Shown piece by piece: positions 1 to 9,330 of a stretch of DNA of 11,031 nucleotides. The notes beneath the pieces were generated by a model. The model did no database searches, was not told where the DNA came from, and saw nothing but the letters and a program-made list of their open reading frames with translations. Each line of letters opens with the position of its first letter. Position 1 is the stretch's first letter. The stretch comes from Acephala macrosclerotiorum (lineage: Eukaryota; Ascomycota; Leotiomycetes; Helotiales; Mollisiaceae). A program made the position numbers and the translations under genes. The stretch lies in contig MU119971.1 in NCBI GenBank assembly GCA_014904845.1, positions 1 to 11,031 on the forward strand, written 5' to 3'.

Positions 1-197
1 ATAATATAAATATTTTAAATATATTATTTTTTATATTTAATTTATAAATTTAATAATTTAAATTTTTTATTTTTATTTTTTTATATTAAATTAATATATA
101 TTTATTAAAAATTAATAAAAATTTTAATATTAAATTTAATTTTTTATTAATATAAATATATTATTTATTTATATTATAATAATATTAAATTTTTTTT
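1..197. other. Pure A/T stretch without any G or C
   Basis: The first C of the window is at position 198; everything before it is A or T in irregular short runs rather than a simple microsatellite. A second G/C-free stretch runs from about 270 to 362. This is the most completely depleted part of the window. No motif or gene is visible in it. Confidence 0.9.
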
Positions 198-2194
198 CTA
201 ATTATAATTAAAAAATAAAAATCGTATATAAATATAAATATAATTATTAATAATTTTTTTTATAATACGTAATTTTTTTATTTTAATAATTTTATATAAT
301 AATAATTTAATAATTAATATTTTTAAATTATTAATTTTAATTTTAATTTTATAAATTAATTTCGAATTAAAAATATATATTTTAATATATTTAATAAAAT
401 CGCATTTAATAAATTAAAAAGTTTTTTTATAATTATAATTAATAAATTTTATTGATTTTTTTTATTTATTATAAATATTATAAATATATTATTAATATTT
501 TTATTATTATTAATATTTTGAAAAAATAAATAATAATTATTTTATTATTTTTTTTATTAAATATATTTTTAATATTATATAATTTTTTTTAATTATTTTC
601 GATTATATTATTTAAATTTTTTTAATTTAATTTATTAAATAAAAAAATATAAAAAATAATTTTTTATTATTTATTTTTTTAATATAATACGATTTAATTA
701 TTATCGAATAAAATTTAATCAATTTATAAAATATATTAATTATATATATATTTTTTTATTCGTTATTAATAATTTATATAAGTTTTTTTAATTGTTTTTT
801 TCGTATTATATATATATATTTAAAAAAATTAATAAATTCAAAAAAGAATTTATATTCGAATTATTTTTTATTACGAACGTATTAACGATTTAATATTTAA
901 CGTATAAATATTATATTTTCTAATTTTTTTTTAATTTTAATTATTATTATTTTTATATATTATTAAAATTTTATAAATAAATTTTTTTTTTATATTATAA
1001 ACGAAATAATTTAATAGTTTTTAATATATATTAATTTAATATATTTAAAAAATATTTTATATTATTTTTATAAATATTATTAATAAATTTATTATTTATA
1101 AAATTTATTTTTTATTTAAAAATAAAATTTTAATAATAATAAAATAATTAAACTAGTAATTATTTTATAAAATAAATTTGAATTTTTTAAATAATTTATT
1201 ATATATTTAATATTTATATTATAATTTATATATTAAATTTTTTTTAATAAATATATAAATCATTTATATAATTATTATAATTAAATTTTAAATTAAATTT
1301 CTTTTATTAATATAATAATATTTAAAAATAATTATAAAATATTAAAATTTTAATTTAATATTAATAATTTAATTTTATTTGTTTTTTTTTTAAAAAATTT
1401 TTTTATTTATTTATATAATTAAATAATATAAACGTAAAATTAAAAAATCAATATTAAAATAAATATTATTAAAAATAATAAAAATTATAATTAAAATTAT
1501 TTAATTAAATTAATATTAATAATTTTTTTTAATTTATAAATTATAATTATAATATAATATTATATAATTAAATACTAAAAAAAATTTAATTATAAATTAA
1601 TTATTATTATATATTATAATATTTAATTAATTAAATTAAATTTAAAAAAAAAAATTTAAATTCGATATTTATAATTTTTAAATTAATTGAAAATTGTATT
1701 TTTAAAAATATTAAAAATAATAATTATATTTTTTTTTAATATTATTTTTTTTAACGAATTTGATTTTTATTATTTTTATTTTTATTTTTATTAAATAATT
1801 TTTATATTTTAATATTAATAAACGATTTAAATTATTTATTTATATTAAATTTAATTATAATATTAATTAAATTATTATTTTTAATAATTTATTAAATTTT
1901 TAAAAAAAAATTATATTCGTATAATTGTTTAATAATTATAATATTAATTATATATTCGTAAAAGAAAAAACTTTAATATAAATAATTACGAAAATTAAAT
2001 TTAAAAATAATAAAAATTGAAATTTTTATATTTATTTTTATTATTATTATATATAATTTAAAAATTAAAAATTACGTAAATAATTTTTTTATATTTTATA
2101 AAATTTTAATAAAATAAATTGTTTTATAAATCAAATTATTTATTTTTTTAATTATTTATTTACTATTATTATTATAACAAATATTATATAATAT
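198..2194. other. Gene-free AT-rich region
   Basis: No open frame of useful length occurs on either strand. The left part is T-rich on the + strand (line 541-600: 41 T, 18 A), and there are short TA runs near 741-750 and 807-819. CpG survivors are scattered singly, for example at 363, 600, 873 and 1755. I could not align this stretch convincingly with any other part of the window. It is probably degraded repeat DNA of unknown identity. Confidence 0.6.
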
Positions 2195-2221
2195 TTATAT
2201 ACGACTCGAAATCGTATATAA
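2195..2221. repeat. Perfect 10-bp inverted repeat with 7-nt loop
   Basis: The arms 2195-2204 and 2212-2221 are exact reverse complements (TTATATACGA against TCGTATATAA) and enclose the loop CTCGAAA at 2205-2211. It lies at the left edge of a locally G/C-richer patch: lines 2161-2400 contain about 27 G/C in 240 bases. The loop has the form of a tRNA anticodon loop (T in second place, CGA in the middle, A after it), but I found no matching D-arm, T-arm or acceptor pairing. It is therefore listed as a hairpin only. Confidence 0.6.
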
Positions 2222-2622
2222 TTAATATTATTTTATTTTTATTTTCGAAATAAAATTTTTATATTTCGAATTTCGTTTTTTAAATAATTAAAATAATTAT
2301 AAATTAATACGTATATTAAAATTCAAAAAAAAGTTTTACGTACGTTTAAATCGTTTATTAATAATACGATATTTTTAAATAATATTTATATTAATTAATA
2401 ATTGTTTTTAATTATAAATTATTAAAAATTTATTAAAAAAAACGAAATATAATAAATCAAAAATATTAATAAATTTATTATAAAAAGTATTAAAAAATTT
2501 CGATCGAATATCGTTAAAAATTATTAAATTATAAAAAGATTTTATTATTTTTTTTTATAAAAACAAAATTAAAATATTTAATTATTTTTTAAAAATTTAA
2601 AAAAATTAATTATAAAAAAATT
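2222..2622. other. CpG-richer gene-free stretch before repeat A
   Basis: There is no open frame. CpG survivors are denser than to the left, including ACGTACGT at 2338-2345 and clustered CGAA sites around 2245, 2267 and 2500. The sequence around 2443-2490 resembles that around 7959-8010 (CGAA followed by an A-rich segment ending in an AAAG). The large duplication may therefore start further left than the point where I can align it securely. Confidence 0.4.
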
Positions 2623-2864
2623 CGTATTTTTAAATAATTAATTCGAGTTTACGTTTATTATATAAAATAATATTATTTTATAAATACAATATTAATTTAA
2701 TAATTATATACGATATTAAATTAAATTCGAATTAATATTATTTGTATTAAAATTAAAATTATATTTTTTAATTTTTACACGTTTATTAAATTTATAATTT
2801 ATAATCAATTAACGAATTATTTAATTTATTTATTTATTTCGTTTTTAATTTATTATTAATAATA
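2623..2864. repeat. Direct repeat block A, copy 1
   Basis: The core 2683-2864 aligns without gaps to 8271-8452 at a constant offset of 5588. I count 8 differences in 182 bases: 7 are C/T or G/A transitions and one is an A/T transversion. Weaker similarity extends left to about 2623 (pairing with about 8210). The core includes the shared segments AATACAATATTAATTTAATA at its start and ATTTATTTCGTTTTTAATTT near its end. It is probably a fragment of a RIP-mutated transposon or duplicated segment. It could alternatively be part of a long terminal repeat, but block B recurs at a similar spacing and in the same order, so one larger duplication is simpler. Confidence 0.88.
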
Positions 2865-3998
2865 AATATTTTTAATAATATTAATATTAATTAATAATTA
2901 TTTAATTAATTACAAAATAATTAAATTTTTATTTAAAAAAAATTAATTTATAAAATTTCTTTTTTTTAAATAATTTATTTTTTATAAAAAAATATTTAAA
3001 ATAATTAATATATTTTTAAAAAAACGAGAATTTATAAGAATTTTTTTATATAAACGCGTTAAAAATATTGAAATTATTAAAAATTTAAAAAAAAAAAATA
3101 CGAAAACAATTTTAAATTTATATTTATTTTTTAAATTTATATTTATTATATAAAATAATAATATTTACGAAAAACGAATAAAATAACGCGTAAACGATTT
3201 TAAATTTATATTAATTTATTCGAATTTATATTAAAAACGAATTTTTAAAAAAAAGTTTTATATTTTTATTTATTATTTAATCGAAAACGTAAAAATATTA
3301 ATAATAATATTTATTTAAATTCGAATTAATATTTTTAATATTTTTATTATTTATTATATAATTATATTTTAAAATAATAAATTTATTTAAAATTAAATTC
3401 GTTTATAATAAAAATAAATAAATAAAAAATTTCGATTTTATAAACGATAAAAATTTTAATAAAAAAATATTAAATAAATATATTTTTTATTGATTCGAAA
3501 TATATAAAAAAAAAAAATACTCGAATTGTAATTTATAAAAATATTTTTAAAAAAACTTTAAAAAATATACGTAATAAATTTTATATTTAATATATAAAAA
3601 TTTTATATATCGTTTTTAAAACTTTTTACGTATTTATAAAATTTAAATATTAAAAAATAAAAAATTTTTATAAATAAATATAAATAAAAATTTTTTCTCT
3701 CGATAAAATTAATTAATCGAATTAATAAATTAAAATATTTTAATATTAATAATTAATATTTATAATATAATTAATTTTACGATTTTAATTATTAATACGA
3801 TTTTTTTTTTTACGATTACGATTATTTTTACGATTATTTTTTAAATTTTTTTTTATTATAATTTTTTTTATAAATACGAATTTATTTAATATAATATAAA
3901 ATATTTAATTTTTTTAATATTAATTAAATATATATAATAATTTATAAAATATATTTCTTAAATTATTTACGAATTTAATAAAAAATTATATCGACAAT
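2865..3998. other. Diverged middle of duplicated unit, copy 1
   Basis: No gene is visible. This interval lies between blocks A and B and is about 256 bp longer than its counterpart 8453-9330. Short matches keep the same order: about 3534-3580 with 8852-8900, and ACGATT at 3779 with ACGATT at 9111. Other parts cannot be aligned by eye. Two ACGCGT sites (3054-3059 and 3186-3191) and a run of CpGs near 3168-3240 mark a less-depleted patch. It is probably the same ancestral element with insertions, deletions and heavy mutation. Confidence 0.45.
3779..3835 (+). repeat. Cluster of five ACGATT hexamers
   Basis: ACGATT occurs at 3779, 3797, 3812, 3818 and 3830, with spacings of 18, 15, 6 and 12 bases, all multiples of three. 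A T-rich stretch separates them. It may be the remains of a short tandem or codon-type repeat. In copy 2 only the first hexamer has a clear counterpart (9111). Confidence 0.55.
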
Positions 3999-5615
3999 AA
4001 AAAATATAATAAAAAATTATATAATATTTTTAATTTTAAATTATTTATTTTTTATAATTATTATAATAAAATTAAATTATTTTCAAATTAATATAATAAA
4101 ATATTTTTTATTAATTTTATAAAACGTGCAAATATATTTTATTTTAATAAATTTATAAAAAAAAATTTCAATTTTATTATATTAATAATAATATTAAAAA
4201 TTTATTTCAAAATTAAAAAAAATTATTAATTATATATATTTTTATAAAAAGAAATAATTTTAATAAAAATTATTGTAATTAATTTAATAAAATTTAAATT
4301 AAATTATTTATAATTATTTTTTAATTGATTTCAAAAAATTTAATTTAATTTATTATTAAAATATTAAATAAAATATAATTTGCGAAATTAAATTATTAAT
4401 ATTTATTAAAATATTAAAATTTTTTATTTTATTTTTTATAAATTTATTAATATTTTTAAAAACGTTTATATTAAATTACGATTAATAATAAATATTACGA
4501 CGCGATCACGTGAAATATAGTAATATAATTTGGATTTTATTTCTCAAAATAAAAAAAATGAAATCGATTAAAATTAAATCGATTATATTTATAAAAAACG
4601 AAAAAAAAAACGCGATCAAAAATAAAATCGAAAAAAATATTAAAATCGAAAAAACTTTTAAAATAAATATTATAAAAATTATAAATTTTAAAAAGAATTA
4701 TACTAAAAAAAATATTATATTTATAATAAATCGAAATATTAATTTATAAAATATATAATAAAAAAACGATAATAAATATATACGAAATTTTAATAATAAA
4801 TTCAATATATAATAAATCGAAATATTATAATAATTTATTATTAAAAATTTTTTATTAAAATTAAAAAATTAAAAAACTTATTAAAAAATATTTAAATAAT
4901 AAAAATAAATCAATTATTAATAAATATAAAAATAAAAACAAAAATTAAAATTATTTTATCGAATTTAAAAAAATTAATAATATATAAATAATAATTATTT
5001 TAAATAATTAATTTATTTATTATATTATTATTTAAAAAAGTTTATTTAATATTTTATTATTATAATTCGAATTATTCGAATCGAATTAATATTTATTTTT
5101 TATTTTTAAAAATCGATATTTTTTAAAAGTTTTTTAAAAAATTATATTAAATAATAAAATTATTAAAATATTAATTATTAATTAATCGCAATTTATAATA
5201 TTATAAAAATTTTATTTTATTATAAAAAATTATTTAAATTGATATTTTATTAAATATTATTATTTTTTATATTTTTTTTATTTTATATTTAAAATATAAA
5301 TATTATAAATATAAAATTTAATAATTTTAAAAATAAAATTGTTTTTATTATAAAAAAAATAAAACTATTTATAAATATTATTATATTAATCGAAAAAAAA
5401 TTTAATTTAAAATTATTTTACTAATATTAAATTATATTAATTATATAAACATTTGAATTATTTATTAATACAACGTTTTATAAAAGTTTTTTAACGAATT
5501 AATTATAATATAAATATTAAATATTATTAGTATTATTTAATATATAAATAATTACAAATTTAATTATTTAATTATTATTAACGTTTTATATTTAAATAAA
5601 AAATCAATTTTACAA
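3999..5615. repeat. Direct repeat block B, copy 1
   Basis: This block aligns with 9331-11031 along its whole length with small indels. Anchor pairs are 3999/9331, 4458/9791, 4561/9900, 4711/10056, 5461/10821 and 5571/10987, so the offset drifts from 5332 to 5416. In the last 45 bases (5571-5615 against 10987-11031) there are 5 differences, all transitions. Copy 1 keeps more CpG in several places, notably 4495-4625 and the TCGAA cluster at 5066-5085. The block may begin earlier, near 3900, and may continue past 5615, since copy 2 is cut by the window end. It is inferred to be a RIP-mutated transposon or segmental duplication; its original genes are not recognisable. Confidence 0.88.
4510..4749 (+). 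pseudogene. Only long open frame; probably non-coding relic
   Basis: This frame stays open for 79 codons. It opens at GTG (4510), which a nuclear eukaryotic gene would not normally use; the first ATG is at 4558, leaving 63 residues. The product is almost entirely Lys, Ile, Asn, Phe and Glu (for example KSIKIKSIIFIK near its start), has no signal peptide, membrane segment or motif I recognise, and is what A-rich DNA encodes by default. The aligned copy 2 sequence reaches an in-frame stop soon after the matching start region (from about 9900). The frame lies in the least-degraded patch of the window. It may therefore be a fragment of an old coding region, but I would not treat it as an expressed gene. 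Confidence 0.25.
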
Positions 5616-6643
5616 ATAATAAATTTATTTATAATATTTTAAATTATTAAATTTATAAAAATAATATAAAATATATTATATATATATTAAATCGATATAT
5701 ATTAAATTATATTATTTATAATATTGAAAAAAAATTTCATTTATAAAATTTTAATAAAATATTAAAATAATAACAATTAAAAATAAAAAAATACTCGTTA
5801 AAATTTATAATAATATAAAAAAATAAAAAAATATTATATTTTATTATATTTATAATAAATTAATCGAAAAATAAATTAATAAAAATATAATTAAAATTAT
5901 TAACGATTCGATAAAATTAAACAATATTATATTTATATTATTAATTTTTAAAATTTATTTTAAAATAATTAATAACGATATATTATTATTATTAATTATT
6001 AAAAAAATTAAAAAAATAAATCGTTTATACGTTTAAAATTAAATTAATAATACGTTTATAATAAAAACCGATTTAAATATGAAATTTATATTAAATTTAT
6101 TAATTTTATTTAAAATATACGTTTAATATAAAAAAAACGAATAAAAAAAATTATATAAATTATTAATAATTAAAAAAAAATATATATACGATCGATATAT
6201 TTTATAAATTGATTAATTTTTATTTAATAATTATTAAATTTTATTATATAAAAAAAAAATTAAAAATTTTATTATTTTTTAATTAAATTAAAAATTAATT
6301 AAAAAATGTAATTAAAAATAATTAAAAAAATTATAAAATAAAAATATACGTAATAAAAAATTTAAATAAAATAAACGTTATAATTTTATTAAAAACAATA
6401 AAAAAAATTATAAAAATTTCAATAATTAATTTTTTATTATTATTATTAAAAAAATTAAAATTTTTATAGTTTTTATAATAAATAAAAAAAAACAATATAG
6501 AATTATTATTAAAACTATAAAAAAAAATATAATTATAATTTTTAAATAATTATTTAAAGTAATTTTAAAAAAACAAAACAATAATTTAATTATAAAAAAA
6601 GTTTTTAATATCGTTTAATACGATTTTATTAAATATATTAAAA

Positions 6644-6662
6644 TTCGAATTTTTAATTCGAA
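6644..6662. repeat. Perfect 8-bp palindrome with 3-nt spacer
   Basis: TTCGAATT at 6644-6651 and AATTCGAA at 6655-6662 are exact reverse complements separated by TTT. TTCGAA is a common surviving CpG context throughout the window, so this may be chance. Confidence 0.5.
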
Positions 6663-7852
6663 ATTAATTAATGAGATTAAAAAAAAAATTTTTAATATTT
6701 TTTTATAAAAAATCGAAATTAATAATTTAAAAATATAATAATAAAAAAAAAAAATATTTTTATATAATTTTCAATAATTTAAAAAAATAATTAATAATTA
6801 ATTATCGTTTTAATATTTTTTTTAATCGAATTTTTAAATTAAAAAATTGAAATATAATTTTATAATATTATTTAAATTTATATTTAATTTATAATAAATT
6901 TTTTATAATTTATATTAATACGTTTATCGAAAAAAATTCATTATTTATATTTATTAAATATAATTAAAATTATTTTAAAATTTTTATATAATATTATAAA
7001 AATAAAAATATATTAATAAATTACATATTATAAATATTATAAAAAAAAATTATTTATAATTATATCAATATACGATTTTTATTTTTTAATTATAATTATT
7101 AAAATATTTTTTAACGTTATTAAAATATAAATCGATAATACGTTTATATTAATAAAAAAAAAATTTATTTTTAAAAAAAACGAATTTAATAATATTAAAT
7201 TTTTAATTAAATTTAAAAAAATTTTAATATTAAAAAAATTATTAATTTTTAATAAATATATTTTAATTTAATTTAAAAATACAATTTTAATTATAAAAAA
7301 AAATTCAAATAAAAAAATTAAATAAATAAATATTAAATTATTTAATTTTTAAATTAAATATTAAAAATAACGAATTAAAAAAATTTATATTATTATAATT
7401 TATTAATTTAAAATAATTTTCAATTTATTTATTATTATTTAATATTAAAATTTAATAAAAAAAATATTATTATATTAAATAAAAAATTTAAATATATTAT
7501 TTTCGATTTATTTACGATAAAATTTTTCGTTTTTATTAATAATTTATTTATAAATAATAAAAAATTTAATTTTTAAATTAAATATAAAATTATTTTAATA
7601 ACTAAATATTAATTAAACGATAAAAAATTGGAAATTAAATTTTTATTTATTTATTATAATTCGATTAAAAATAAACGTATTATTAAAAACGTTTTAATAT
7701 TTAAAATATATAATATAATAAAAAAAATCGATATAATAATTATAATTAAATTTATTATTAATATAATTATTTAATAATTTGATTTTTTTAAAATTTTAAT
7801 AATCGTTTATATAAATTTATATTTATTATACGAATATTTAATTAAATTAAAA

Positions 7853-7904
7853 ACGATTAAAAAAAAGTATTTTATATTCGATATTATACTTTTTTATTAA
7901 TCGT
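7853..7904. repeat. Long imperfect hairpin (18/19-bp arms)
   Basis: The left arm 7853-7870 (ACGATT, eight A, GTAT) and right arm 7886-7904 (ATAC, T-rich, AATCGT) pair over their full length with a single one-base bulge. They enclose a 15-base loop containing one CpG (7871-7885). The G in the left arm (AGTAT) and the C in the right arm (ATACT) are outside CpG, yet both survive and pair with each other. It could be the collapsed ends of a small inverted-repeat element, or a hairpin formed by chance in A/T-rich sequence. Nothing suggests a bacterial-type terminator role. Confidence 0.6.
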
Positions 7905-8209
7905 ATAAATATAAAAAATTATAAAAAATTTAATAAATTAACGATTAAAATAATTCGACGAATATTATAATAAAATTAATATTTAATAAAATTTTAAAAA
8001 AGTTTTTAAATATGAATTATTTTAAGATTCGAATAAAAAAATAAATTAAAAAAAAAATTTATTTTAATTTCAATATTTATAATATTTAATAAACTTCGAA
8101 AATAATATTAATTTATTAATATTATTTTTAAAATTTTATTATATAATTTTTATATTAAAATATTAATAAATTTTACGTATTAATAAATTATAATAAATAA
8201 AAAAATAAA

Positions 8210-8452
8210 AACGTTTTTTTAAATAATTAAATTAAATTAATTTTTATTACAAAAAAAAATTATTAATATAAATACAATATTAATTTAATAATTATTTGCG
8301 ATATTAAATCAAATTCGAATTAATATTATTTATATTAAAATTAAAATTATATTTTTTAATTTTTACGTATTTATTAAATTTATAATTTATAATTAATTAA
8401 CGAATTATTTAATTTATTTATTTATTTCGTTTTTAATTTATTATTAATAATA
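8210..8452. repeat. Direct repeat block A, copy 2
   Basis: This is the partner of 2623-2864; the core 8271-8452 aligns without gaps. At the most informative site, copy 1 reads ACACG (2777-2781) and copy 2 reads ACGTA (8365-8369). Both derive from ACGCG by transitions only, meaning the copies were mutated separately after duplication. Left of 8271 the match to copy 1 weakens but the order of features is kept. Confidence 0.88.
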
Positions 8453-8602
8453 TTAATAAATTTTAAATATCGTATTAAATTGATATTATTTTTTATTTTT
8501 TATTTCGATTATATTTATATTTTATAATTTCAAATTAATCGATCGAATAATATATTAATATTAAATTACGATTATATGAAATTTTTATAATTTATTATTG
8601 AA

Positions 8603-8654
8603 AAACGTATTATAAAAACGTTTATTATAAACGTTTAATTAAAACGTTTATTCG
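8603..8654 (+). repeat. Four-unit 13-bp tandem repeat (AAACGTTTATTAT-like)
   Basis: Four consecutive 13-base units start at 8603, 8616, 8629 and 8642. Each begins AAACGT, and the CpG sits at the same position in every unit (8606, 8619, 8632, 8645). The unit ends vary. Three of the four contain the self-complementary AAACGTTT or AACGTT core. Constant phase over four units makes chance unlikely. Confidence 0.8.
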
Positions 8655-8686
8655 TTTTTATATTCCTTTTTATATTCGTTTTTATA
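8651..8686 (+). repeat. Three-unit 12-bp tandem repeat (TTCGTTTTTATA)
   Basis: Units at 8651-8662, 8663-8674 and 8675-8686 are identical except that the middle one has CC in place of CG (TTCC for TTCG). It follows directly on, and overlaps, the 13-bp array, so the two probably form one minisatellite whose unit length changed. A C-to-T model alone does not turn CG into CC, so the middle unit may record an older variant. Confidence 0.8.
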
Positions 8687-8707
8687 AAAAAAAATTTTTT
8701 TTTTTTT
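8686..8707. repeat. A9-T13 homopolymer tract
   Basis: Nine A (8686-8694) are followed directly by thirteen T (8695-8707), right after the tandem array. Long poly(dA:dT) tracts resist nucleosome wrapping, but in DNA this A/T-rich no specific role can be claimed. Confidence 0.6.
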
Positions 8708-9330
8708 ATTATTTAATATTATTAAAACGTTTAAATTATTTATTTTTTATTTTTTGAAATAATATTTAAAAAAAAAAAAATATAAAATTTATTAATCGAT
8801 ATAACGAATAAAAATTTAAATAAAATAATAATTAATATATTTATTATATTATATAAAAATATTTTAAAAATAATTTTAATAAATACACGAAAAATACGTT
8901 TTTTAAAATAATATTAATTTTTATTTGAAAATTACAAAATATATTATACGAATAAAAAATATAATTATTAAAAAACGAGAAAAAATTTTTAAAATTAATA
9001 AATTAATTAATAAATAAAAATAAATTTTATATTTATTTTAAATAAAATTCGAATAATATTTAAAATAAAATTATTTAAAATAATATTATTTTTTAAAATA
9101 ATTTATTTTTACGATTATAATATTTTTAAATTTTAAATATTTTAAATATTTAATTTTACGAAAATTAAATTTCGAATATATAATTTTTAAATATTTAATT
9201 TTAAATCGATAATTTTATTAATTAATATATTAATAAAATAATTTATAAAATTAAAAAAATATAAATTTTAATTAAAATATTTAATTAAATAATAATTTTT
9301 AATTTTTATAAAATATATATTAATAATAAT

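Larger units (their letters stand above)
5616..8209. other. A-rich gene-free spacer between repeat copies
   Basis: No usable open frame occurs on either strand. The + strand is A-rich here (line 6361-6420: 35 A, 21 T), opposite to the T-rich left end of the window. A 12-base segment, TATATATTAAAT, is repeated at 5681-5692 and 5696-5707. Many CpG singletons remain, and rarer non-CpG survivors occur near 6068 (CC), 6672-6674 (GAG) and 7630 (GG). If the window is a full tandem duplication, this would correspond to the region left of block A, but I could see only faint similarity near 7959-8010. Confidence 0.5.
8453..9330. other. Diverged middle of duplicated unit, copy 2
   Basis: No gene is visible. 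This is the counterpart of 2865-3998 but about 256 bp shorter, with patchy similarity (8852-8900 and 9111 onward). It contains the tandem array at 8603-8686, homopolymer tracts (A9T13 at 8686-8707; 13 A at 8768-8780), and an exact 18-base repeat TTTAAATATTTAATTTTA at 9141-9158 and 9186-9203 (period 45). Confidence 0.45.

Noticed and set aside
2195..2290. An intact serine tRNA gene
   Set aside because: Only an anticodon-arm-like hairpin is present. The T-rich hairpin at about 2235-2255 has its TCGA out of place for a T-loop, and no acceptor stem pairs.
3054..3059. Restriction-type palindromes such as ACGCGT and ACGTACGT as recognition or methylation sites
   Set aside because: They are isolated occurrences with no repeated spacing and no associated enzyme gene; the surviving CpG background explains them.
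3054..3191. ACGCGT cell-cycle boxes (3054, 3186) and the CACGTG E-box at 4507 as regulatory sites
   Set aside because: They are short CpG-containing motifs in DNA where surviving G/C is mostly CpG, with no gene nearby to regulate.
4510..4749. A real 79-residue protein gene
   Set aside because: GTG start, residues limited to those A-rich DNA encodes by default, no recognisable domain, and the duplicated copy has a stop in the aligned frame. Kept only as a low-confidence relic.
2683..8452. Blocks A as the two LTRs of a 5.7-kb retrotransposon
   Set aside because: Block B repeats at nearly the same distance and in the same order, so a larger direct duplication explains both. No clear TG...CA ends or target-site duplications are visible, though RIP could have erased them.
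8603..8686. A small CRISPR array
   Set aside because: Units of 12-13 bases are directly abutting, with no spacers of unique sequence and no cas genes.
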